The position numbers and the translations under genes are program-made. Below, in pieces: positions 1-5,166 of a stretch of 7,272 bases of DNA (within the stretch, counting starts at the first letter, position 1; the number at the start of each line of letters is the position of its first letter). The stretch comes from UBA1206 sp045600105 (lineage in GTDB: Bacteria > Bacillota > Clostridia > Oscillospirales > CAG-382), in the NCBI GenBank assembly GCA_045600105.1, contig JAZRXG010000047.1, positions 1 to 7,272 on the forward strand. Reading direction: 5' to 3'. Below the pieces are notes generated by a model that saw nothing but the letters and a program-made list of their open reading frames with translations, searched no databases and had not been told where the DNA came from.

Positions 1-43
1 CGCTCGTTTTTCGTCGAAATCAACTTCGTTTGTCTCAGTCTGC

Positions 44-72
44 TCAGATTGCAGACTTTGTCTGCAATCTGA
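44..72. repeat. Perfect 13-bp inverted repeat, 3-nt loop
   Basis: Positions 44-56 are the exact reverse complement of 60-72, with TTT as the loop. The arm contains CAGATTGCAGAC. A second copy of GTCTGC at 38-43 can pair with 51-56 instead, so two mutually exclusive hairpins are possible. A long perfect stem of this kind between genes is typical of an RNA 3' end or of a dispersed palindromic repeat; which one cannot be decided from a single copy. Confidence 0.65.
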
Positions 73-93
73 CGCGTGACCGAAAGGCACGCG
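73..93. repeat. GAAA-capped hairpin
   Basis: CGCGTG (73-78) pairs with CACGCG (88-93); CC (80-81) pairs with GG (86-87) around the tetraloop GAAA (82-85), leaving A79 bulged. It abuts the inverted repeat at 44-72, so the two would stack as tandem hairpins in RNA. A GNRA loop suggests an RNA-level role if transcribed. Confidence 0.5.
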
Positions 94-104
94 TTCGTTC
101 TGTT

Positions 105-923
105 TTATTTTCGTTTTTCGAGGAAGTCGTTTAGGAGGCTGTTCCTGACGTCGGTGATGAACATATGTCCCGGGGAGTGAGTGATGACGATGGGCGGTTT
201 GGCGTTTTCGACCGCTGCCTGAGGCGTTACTCCGCAGGGCCAGAAAACCGGCACCTCGCCGTCGTAAATGTCAACGGCGTCGCCGTAGTCGGGCTTCATC
301 ACGTCGGAAACGCCTATCTCCGACGGGTCACCGATATGCACGGGAGCGCCGTGGACGTTCGGCATTTTCACCGTTATGTCGTACGCCTTTTTCGCGTTTT
401 CGGGCGTCATCGGACGCATACTGCATACCATCGGGCCGAAGAACGGGCCCGCTTTTTTCGTCTGTATATTCGTTTTGTACATCGGCACGTTCCTGCCCTG
501 CGCGATATGGCGCACCTCTATCCCCTCGCGGATGAGGGATTCCTCAAACGAGAAGCTGCAGCCGATGAGGAAGCCGACGAAATCGTCCTGCCAATAGGCG
601 GAAGCGTCGTTGACCTTCTCGCAAAGCACGCCGTCGCGGTATATATAATACTCGGGGATATCGGTGACGATGTTGCCGCCTTCTCCCATCGCGTGCGTTG
701 TCGGCTCGCCCTTCACAACTTCAAGAACGGGGCACGGGAACGGATTGAGGGAACAGTATTCCTCAAAATCCTTTGCCCATTTTCCGGGAAGGATGACGAG
801 GTTCGCCTGAGCGTAGCCCGCCGCCATTCCCGCGGTGGGAAAGTTTATGATACCTTTTCTGATGTTTTCGCGCACGTCGCGCGGCGTCATATTGACGTAC
901 GGTGTTATATCGAATTTTCCCAT
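105..923 (-). CDS. ycsI: YcsI/DUF1445 family protein (putative hydro-lyase, D-glutamate cyclase family)
   Basis: A 272-residue protein covering the whole family length. Conserved blocks are in family order: GYAQANLVILP at 36-46, NPFPCPVLEV at 60-69, DIPEYYIYRDG at 88-98, GCSFSFEESL at 121-130, NVPMYKTN at 145-152, HGAPVHIGDP at 191-200, VPVFWPCGVTPQ at 224-235 and THSPGHMFITD at 248-258. Members are annotated as putative hydro-lyases. The mammalian mitochondrial relative carrying this domain (DGLUCY) has been reported to interconvert D-glutamate and 5-oxo-D-proline, so a cyclase or lyase acting around 5-oxoproline is plausible here; that is inference for the bacterial protein. No signal peptide or membrane segment is seen, so it should be cytosolic. 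It starts 1 nt after the pxpC stop, with GAGGAA at the end of pxpC as its ribosome binding site, so it is translationally coupled and is the last gene of the operon. It ends in TAA. Confidence 0.93.
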   Translation of the reverse strand: MGKFDITPYVNMTPRDVRENIRKGIINFPTAGMAAGYAQANLVILPGKWAKDFEEYCSLNPFPCPVLEVVKGEPTTHAMGEGGNIVTDIPEYYIYRDGVLCEKVNDASAYWQDDFVGFLIGCSFSFEESLIREGIEVRHIAQGRNVPMYKTNIQTKKAGPFFGPMVCSMRPMTPENAKKAYDITVKMPNVHGAPVHIGDPSEIGVSDVMKPDYGDAVDIYDGEVPVFWPCGVTPQAAVENAKPPIVITHSPGHMFITDVRNSLLNDFLEKRK

Positions 924-924
924 A

Positions 925-1947
925 TCATTCCTCTTTCACGCTTTCGACGTCAACGACGAATCTCCTGCCGTTGACGTTCACGGCGTATTTTCTTTTTGCC
1001 GGTATATATTCGTCGAACGAACGCCTCAGTTCGCGGTAAAGCTCCTTACGCGCGATATACGCCTCCTCAGCGCTTTCTATATCGGTCTTGATGAACCGCA
1101 CGGTGTCGCCCGCTTTGCACTGGGCAAGAATGGGCAGGCAGACCGACGTTACGCAGGCGATCTTGGTATATCCTCCGGTGGTCTGTCTGTCGGAAAGCAT
1201 GACTATCGGCTCTCCGCTCGTCGGTACCTGTATCGCTCCGAAAGCGATACCGTCGGTGATGATGTTGCCGTCGGTGACATGCTCTATTTTTTCACCCGAA
1301 AGGCGGCAGCCCATCCGGTCGGATTCGTTTGTAACGGTATAGACGGACGAAAGAAACGTTTTAATTCCCTTTTCGGTGAATCTGTCATCGTTCGGTCCCA
1401 TCAGGACGAACACCGCGTGGTTGTTCGAAAGCTCCGGAATACCCATAAAACGGCGTTCGAGGTTTTTCGGTGTCTTTTTGGGGTCGCGCAGTCTTATAAC
1501 GTCCCCGTCCCTGAGTTTTCTGCCTTCGACTCCGCCGAGCTTCGCTTTGACGTAAGTCGAGCGGCTGCCCATAACGGGCTCGACGTCAAGGCCGCCGGCA
1601 AACGCGATGTATGCCCTGCAGCCCGAAACGACGTCACCGAACGACAGAACGTCGCCCTTTCTCACCTGTACGGCGCGGTATCTTTGAAGTTTTTTTCCGT
1701 TGAGGCACGGCGACAGATCTCCGCCCGTCACGGCGATGACCGTATCGGTCGTGAACTGTATTTCGGGTCCCATGAGCGTCGCTTCAAGCACGGCTTCTCC
1801 GTCGTCGTTGCCGACGAGAATGTTCGCGATGACGCACGAATATTCGTCAACGGCTCCCGAAACGCTCACGCCGTAACGCTGATAGCCCTTTCTGCCGAGG
1901 TCCTGAACGGTGGTCAGAAGTCCGCCCTTGATGATCCTGATGCTCAT
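925..1947 (-). CDS. pxpC: 5-oxoprolinase subunit C (KipA / biotin-dependent carboxylase-like family)
   Basis: A 340-residue cytosolic protein of the PxpC/KipA family, one of three subunits of the ATP-dependent 5-oxoprolinase that opens 5-oxo-L-proline to L-glutamate. Family blocks are clear: GLLTTVQDLGR at 9-19, SGAVDEYS at 30-37, GSRSTY at 127-132, GGVEGRKLRDGD at 138-149, MGPNDDRF at 183-190, RMGCRLSG at 211-218, and the stretch from GAIQVPTSG (237-245) to SDRQTTGGY (252-260). Length is normal. In B. subtilis the relative KipA is also known for counteracting the kinase inhibitor KipI. The last 20 or so residues (from about 321, NVNGRRFVVDVE) resemble the first strands of a biotinyl carrier domain, but no MKM biotin site follows because the gene stops. 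It begins 1 nt after the pxpB stop, with GGGAGG about 11 nt upstream as ribosome binding site. Confidence 0.95.
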   Translation of the reverse strand: MSIRIIKGGLLTTVQDLGRKGYQRYGVSVSGAVDEYSCVIANILVGNDDGEAVLEATLMGPEIQFTTDTVIAVTGGDLSPCLNGKKLQRYRAVQVRKGDVLSFGDVVSGCRAYIAFAGGLDVEPVMGSRSTYVKAKLGGVEGRKLRDGDVIRLRDPKKTPKNLERRFMGIPELSNNHAVFVLMGPNDDRFTEKGIKTFLSSVYTVTNESDRMGCRLSGEKIEHVTDGNIITDGIAFGAIQVPTSGEPIVMLSDRQTTGGYTKIACVTSVCLPILAQCKAGDTVRFIKTDIESAEEAYIARKELYRELRRSFDEYIPAKRKYAVNVNGRRFVVDVESVKEE

Positions 1948-1948
1948 T

Positions 1949-2680
1949 TCAGACGTCCTCCCTTATATATGTTCTGCATACGTAAGTACCCTTTTCGACT
2001 TCCTTCGCGATGCGTTTATATTCGTCATCTTTTATCGGGACGAATCTGACACGCAGTCCCGCGTCGAGCAGGATCGGCACGTCACGCGACGCGTCGTAAA
2101 GTCTGACGGGAGTCCTGCCGATGAGCTGCCAGCCGCCCGGAGAATCGATCGGGTATATACCCGTCTGTTTTCCGGCGATGCCTACCGAGCCTGCCGGGAT
2201 AAGCACGCGCGGCGTCTGAAGGCGCGGAGCAGCTATACGGTCGTCCATTCCGCCCATATACGAAAATCCCGGTGTGAAGCCGAGCATATAGATGAGATAT
2301 TCTTTTTCCGAATGAATCTTTATCACTTCGTCCTCGGTGAGCGACGCGTTTGACGCCACGAAGCCGAGATCGGGGCCGTATTCCCCGCCGTAAAGCACGG
2401 GGATCTCGATGACCTTGTTCTCGATCTTTTCGGCGTCGCCCGACACGTCGAGCAGGGACAGCAGCTTTTCTTTGAGGGCGGAGCAGCGGATGATTTCGGG
2501 GTCGTAATGGATCATCAGAGTGCAGTAGGTCGGCACGGTCTCGCATACGCCGTCGACGGACGCGTCTTTCAGAGCTTTGTCGAACACCCTTATCCTCGTG
2601 TTGATCTCCTCGCTGATGTCGTCGCCGAAAACGACGGCAAGCGAGGTGTCGCCCGTGATTTTTATGATGGGATACGTCAT
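1949..2680 (-). CDS. pxpB: 5-oxoprolinase subunit B (KipI family)
   Basis: A 243-residue protein of the PxpB/KipI family, the partner of PxpC in 5-oxoprolinase. The strongly conserved C-terminal half is intact: LGFTPGFSYMGGMDDRIA (133-150), PRLQTPRV (152-159), IPAGSVGIAGKQTGIYPI (161-178), SPGGWQLIGRTP (180-191). The N-terminal 80 residues form the variable alpha/beta domain (Gly-Asp-Thr-Ser near residue 10). No signal peptide is present, so it is cytosolic. The B. subtilis homologue KipI was first described as an inhibitor of the sporulation kinase KinA; in this setting, between pxpA and pxpC, the metabolic role is far more likely. The gap to pxpA is 14 nt and the ribosome binding site GAAAGG overlaps the pxpA TGA stop, so translation is coupled. 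The last 20 residues are lineage-specific and hold one Cys. Confidence 0.95.
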   Translation of the reverse strand: MTYPIIKITGDTSLAVVFGDDISEEINTRIRVFDKALKDASVDGVCETVPTYCTLMIHYDPEIIRCSALKEKLLSLLDVSGDAEKIENKVIEIPVLYGGEYGPDLGFVASNASLTEDEVIKIHSEKEYLIYMLGFTPGFSYMGGMDDRIAAPRLQTPRVLIPAGSVGIAGKQTGIYPIDSPGGWQLIGRTPVRLYDASRDVPILLDAGLRVRFVPIKDDEYKRIAKEVEKGTYVCRTYIREDV

Positions 2681-2694
2681 TTATACGCGACCTT

Positions 2695-3465
2695 TCAGCC
2701 TATTACGTCAGCGATGCAGGTGACTTTCACGCCTTCGCTCTGCAGTCTTTCGCGGATGTTCTTCACGAATCCGACGGCGTCGGGGTTATCGCCGTGAACG
2801 CATACGGAATCGGCTTTGATGGGTATCAGCTTTCCGCTCACGCTTTCGACTACGCCTTCTTTTATCATTCTGACGGTGCGCGCCATCGCCTCGTCCTTGT
2901 CTTTTATCATCGCGCCCGGCATGCTTCTCGGCACGAGAGTGCCTTCGTCGGTATAGCCTCTGTCGGCAAATACCTCGCTCGCGCATCTGAGACCTGTCTT
3001 TTCGGCGGCTCTGATGTGCGCGCTGCCCGCGAGCCCGAGCAGAATGAGGTCGCCGTTGACCTCGTAAATGCCTTTGCAGATGGCTTCGGCGAGTTTATCG
3101 TTGACCGCCGCCATGTTATAGAACGCGCCGTGCGGTTTGACGTGCTGCAGCTTTATGCCGTTTGCCGAGGCGAACGCCGAAAGCGCGCCTATCTGATATT
3201 TGATATACGCTTCCGCTTCTTCCGGAGTGACGTTCATATTGCGTCTGCCGAAGCCCATGAGGTCGGGGTATCCGGGGTGTGCGCCCACGGCGACTCCGTT
3301 CGCGGCGGCAAGTGATACGGTCTTCTGCATAACGACGGGGTCGCCCGCGTGGAAACCGCAGGCAACGTTTGCCGAGGTGATGTAACGGAGGACTTCCCCG
3401 TCCATACCTATCGTATAAGCGCCGAAGCTCTCACCGAGGTCGGCGTTGAGATCCACTTTGTACAA
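2695..3465 (-). CDS. pxpA: 5-oxoprolinase subunit A (LamB/YcsF family)
   Basis: A 256-residue protein of the LamB/YcsF family, a subunit of the prokaryotic ATP-dependent 5-oxoprolinase (5-oxo-L-proline + ATP + water to L-glutamate + ADP + phosphate). Signature blocks, numbered from the start chosen here: DLNADLGESFG (5-15), ACGFHAGDP (35-43), GAHPGYPD (61-68), VKPHGAFYN (109-117), DRGYTDEGTLVPR (168-180) and HGDNP (224-228). The start is chosen as the TTG at 3463-3465. The ribosome binding site AAGGAG ends at 3475, touching the upstream ATG at 3472-3474 with no spacer, but stands 9 nt before the TTG. The resulting N-terminus (MYKVDLNADLGE) matches the family, which begins with a few residues and then DLN. 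The ATG would add three residues (259 aa). It is the first of four tightly coupled genes. Confidence 0.95.
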   Translation of the reverse strand: MYKVDLNADLGESFGAYTIGMDGEVLRYITSANVACGFHAGDPVVMQKTVSLAAANGVAVGAHPGYPDLMGFGRRNMNVTPEEAEAYIKYQIGALSAFASANGIKLQHVKPHGAFYNMAAVNDKLAEAICKGIYEVNGDLILLGLAGSAHIRAAEKTGLRCASEVFADRGYTDEGTLVPRSMPGAMIKDKDEAMARTVRMIKEGVVESVSGKLIPIKADSVCVHGDNPDAVGFVKNIRERLQSEGVKVTCIADVIG

Positions 3466-3474
3466 TGGAAACAT

Positions 3475-3480
3475 CTCCTT
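3475..3480 (-). promoter_or_regulatory. pxpA ribosome binding site that decides the start
   Basis: AAGGAG on the minus strand lies immediately against the in-frame ATG at 3472-3474 (zero spacing) and 9 nt before the in-frame TTG at 3463-3465. Normal spacing favours the TTG. Confidence 0.65.
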
Positions 3481-3491
3481 TTTATATGCTG

Positions 3492-3520
3492 AAAAGCGGC
3501 AGCGATGTCCTGCCGCTTTT
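3492..3520 (-). terminator. Hairpin between transporter gene and pxpA (possible partial terminator)
   Basis: An 11-bp perfect stem, AAAAGCGGCAG paired with CTGCCGCTTTT, closes a 7-nt loop (3503-3509). It begins 5 nt after the transporter stop codon. The stem is flanked by A4 and T4, so it is near symmetrical; the T-run on the minus strand is only four long. It could be a leaky intrinsic terminator or an RNA processing/stability element that sets different expression for the transporter and the enzyme genes. No separate promoter for pxpA is visible in the remaining short gap. Confidence 0.55.
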
Positions 3521-3525
3521 GCTTT

Positions 3526-4794
3526 TTACGATTTGAAAAGTGCTTTTGCGCTGTCGATGAACGCGGTCATGTTGCGTACCGCGATGAAGACGAACACGCC
3601 GATGACGATTATCGCAAGTGCGTTGATGACCATGCCGTTCCTGTATTTGCCCATAAGCTTTTTGTCGTTGCAGGCGAGCAGCAGGAGTACGCCCGTGATG
3701 GGAAGCAGGAAGGCGTTGGCTGCCTGAGCGAACAGGATTATCTCCTGCGGAGATTTTCCGAGCGTGCAGGTGGCAACGATGCCGAACGCGAGAACGATCA
3801 TCCATATTATCTTGAAACGCCATTTTTTCATGTCCTCGCCCCAGCCGAGTATGCCGGACGAAGCGAACGCCGCCGCGAGAGGCGCCGTGATGGCTGACGA
3901 GAAACCAGCCGCGAAAAGCCCGATGCCGAAAATGACCGTGGACCACGAGCCGAGAAGCGGAGTGAGCGAACGCGCCATGACTTCACCGTTGGCGGTGACA
4001 CCTTCCATTCCCTGAAGAACGGAAGCACAGATGATTATTGCGAGAGATATGACGCCGCCAAGCCCTATCGCGAGGATGGAGTCGAGGTTTGAGGTCTTTA
4101 TGTCTTCCTCGGGATTCTTCCACTTTTTGGCGGAAGACGAAGCGTGCAGATAAATGTTGTACGGTACGACCGTCGTTCCCATAAGCGCGGCTATCGTCAT
4201 CCACGACGAGCCTTCGGCGTTTTCGGGTGCTCTCGGTACGAAAAGTCCCTTGAACACTTCTCCCCAATCGGGTTTTGCGGCGAACGCGCATACGAGGAAT
4301 ATGAGCCCCATTACGACGACGAGTCCGGTAAGGAATTTTTCGATATACTTATAGCTGCCGCTGAAAAGCAGACCGAACGAGATGAGACCGATGACGAGAG
4401 CGAGGATTATTTTGAACGTGGTCGTGTCGAGCTTGGAGCTGACCGCCTGAAGTCCGAGCACCGCGCCCGAAAGGTTGCCCGTTTCGTAAGCGACGTTGCC
4501 GATGAATACCGCGGCGATAACGAGAACGGCAAGCAGGATGCGCGTTCCTTTGCCCGTGTACTTTGTGCGGAGCGCCTCACCGAGACCCTTCTGAGTCACG
4601 ATGCCGAGGCGTGACGACATGCTCTGCATGATGATGACCGAAATGGTCGAGAAAAGTATTGCCCAAAGAAGCGTGGTTCCGTAGCTTGCGCCGGACGTGA
4701 AGCACGAGGTGACCGTGCCGGGACCGATGAAAGCCGCCGCGACGACCGCTCCGGGACCGACTTCCTTAAGCCGCTGCCAGACAGTTTTTTTCAT
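3526..4794 (-). CDS. NRAMP-superfamily transporter (YcsG-like), probable 5-oxoproline or amino-acid-type importer
   Basis: A 422-residue integral membrane protein with about 11 hydrophobic segments and the NRAMP fold signature: the TM1 region (GPGAVVAAAFIGPGTVT, 13-29, then SGASYG, 34-39), the TM6 region (MGTTVVPYNIYLHASS, 205-220), and a late helix QAANAFLLPITGVLLLL (357-373). True NRAMP metal transporters carry Asp-Pro-Gly-Asn in TM1 and Met-Pro-His in TM6. Here these read Gly24-Pro-Gly-Thr27 and Val210-Pro-Tyr212, so the Asp, Asn and Met that ligate the metal are all gone. With the 5-oxoprolinase genes downstream, and ycsG lying in the matching B. subtilis cluster, the likely cargo is 5-oxoproline or a related small acid; this is inference. 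The start ATG has AAGGAG 8 nt upstream (4803-4808). It is the promoter-proximal gene of the operon and is followed by a hairpin before pxpA. Length is normal. Confidence 0.92.
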   Translation of the reverse strand: MKKTVWQRLKEVGPGAVVAAAFIGPGTVTSCFTSGASYGTTLLWAILFSTISVIIMQSMSSRLGIVTQKGLGEALRTKYTGKGTRILLAVLVIAAVFIGNVAYETGNLSGAVLGLQAVSSKLDTTTFKIILALVIGLISFGLLFSGSYKYIEKFLTGLVVVMGLIFLVCAFAAKPDWGEVFKGLFVPRAPENAEGSSWMTIAALMGTTVVPYNIYLHASSSAKKWKNPEEDIKTSNLDSILAIGLGGVISLAIIICASVLQGMEGVTANGEVMARSLTPLLGSWSTVIFGIGLFAAGFSSAITAPLAAAFASSGILGWGEDMKKWRFKIIWMIVLAFGIVATCTLGKSPQEIILFAQAANAFLLPITGVLLLLACNDKKLMGKYRNGMVINALAIIVIGVFVFIAVRNMTAFIDSAKALFKS

Positions 4795-4834
4795 TTTTTC
4801 GTCTCCTTGTCGTTGATTTTAACGATTATGAATA

Positions 4835-4863
4835 ATTATACCATACTTTTTTCGGTTTTGCAA
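4835..4863 (-). promoter_or_regulatory. Sigma-A promoter of the 5-oxoproline operon
   Basis: On the minus strand: -35 TTGCAA (4858-4863, 4 of 6 consensus bases), 17-nt spacer, perfect -10 TATAAT (4835-4840) preceded by TGG, an extended -10. Transcription should start near 4828, giving a leader of about 33 nt before the transporter ATG, too short for a riboswitch. Confidence 0.8.
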
Positions 4864-4986
4864 GAGATTTATCCAAAAAATTCATTTTTTCGCTTGATTT
4901 TTGAATTTATCTGTGCAAACATGAATTTTTTTATTCACCTTGTTTTATCGACAAATCAAAATATGAAATTATTCAGTTTTATCCAA

Positions 4987-5047
4987 AGCCGCAGACGGCG
5001 TATGACGCGGCGTGTTTCCATGCCGGTTTGCGCGCAAAAACGTGCCG
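4987..5047. repeat. GC-rich patch of clustered inverted repeats
   Basis: Within AT-rich surroundings, successive small palindromes occur: GCCG/CGGC (4988-4991 with 4996-4999), GCGT/ACGC (4998-5001 with 5005-5008), a 7-bp stem with one G-T pair (5008-5014 with 5019-5025, loop TTTC), and the perfect 12-bp palindrome TTTGCGCGCAAA (5027-5038). These may be operator sites or a decayed palindromic repeat. The patch lies about 70 bp upstream of the lipoprotein promoter's -35 box and about 120 bp upstream of the operon promoter's. Confidence 0.45.
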
Positions 5048-5116
5048 TTGTGTAAATGTAACGACGTTGTTTTCAAAATAAATACCATTATTATATAAAT
5101 TTTATCAAAAAGTGTA

Positions 5117-5145
5117 TTTACATATTGAAAATAGTGTGTTATAAT
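5117..5145 (+). promoter_or_regulatory. Sigma-A promoter of the lipoprotein gene
   Basis: -35 TTTACA (5117-5122, 5 of 6 consensus bases), 17-nt spacer, perfect TATAAT (5140-5145) with TGT just before it (extended -10). Expected start near 5152, which leaves a leader of only about 15 nt carrying the ribosome binding site. The promoter overlaps the in-frame TTG at 5125 and so rules it out as a start. Confidence 0.85.
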
Positions 5146-5153
5146 GCTTTTTT

Positions 5154-5159
5154 GAGGAG
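5154..5159 (+). promoter_or_regulatory. Ribosome binding site of the lipoprotein gene
   Basis: GAGGAG sits 7 nt before the ATG at 5167 and only 1 nt before the in-frame ATG at 5161, so it selects 5167 as the start. Confidence 0.8.
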
Positions 5160-5166
5160 TATGGTT

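Larger units (their letters stand above)
1..104. other. Non-coding left end with two adjacent hairpins
   Basis: No gene is supported here. The region lies just beyond the stop codon of the last gene of the minus-strand operon. It holds a perfect 13-bp inverted repeat with a 3-nt loop (44-56 with 60-72) and, directly abutting it, a second hairpin (73-78 with 88-93, continuing through 80-81 with 86-87) capped by a GAAA tetraloop with one bulged A at 79. On the plus strand these are followed by a T-rich stretch from about 95 to 118, so they could end transcription arriving from a gene to the left of the window. On the minus strand no clear T-run follows, so they are a poor intrinsic terminator for the operon but could protect its 3' end. 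Confidence 0.6.
4795..5166. other. Divergent intergenic regulatory region
   Basis: This 372-bp gap separates the minus-strand operon from the plus-strand lipoprotein gene. It carries one promoter for each direction (4835-4863 minus, 5117-5145 plus). Most of it is AT-rich, but 4987-5047 is a sharply GC-rich patch with several inverted repeats. A plus-strand open frame at 4807-5055 has no ribosome binding site, runs across the minus promoter and changes composition midway, so it is not called. No tRNA, rRNA or riboswitch fold is recognised. Confidence 0.8.

Noticed and set aside
1..132. Possible end of a plus-strand gene from the left (open frame to a stop at 130-132)
   Set aside because: The frame runs through both hairpins and into the ycsI 3' end without any recognisable motif, so chance openness is the simpler explanation.
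835..2049. Plus-strand open frame of 404 codons opposite pxpC
   Set aside because: It runs antisense across conserved pxpC and into the pxpB and ycsI genes, shows no recognisable domain and has no promoter or ribosome binding site.
3526..4794. Annotation as a manganese/iron NRAMP transporter (mntH)
   Set aside because: The TM1 Asp and Asn and the TM6 Met that bind metal are replaced, and the gene heads a 5-oxoprolinase operon.
4807..5055. Small plus-strand open frame (82 codons) in the divergent intergenic region
   Set aside because: No ribosome binding site, passes through the operon promoter, and switches from Phe/Ile-rich to Arg-rich exactly where base composition changes.
5125..5166. 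TTG start 14 codons upstream for the lipoprotein
   Set aside because: The TTG lies between the -35 and -10 boxes, before the expected transcription start, and would put extra residues ahead of a good signal peptide.
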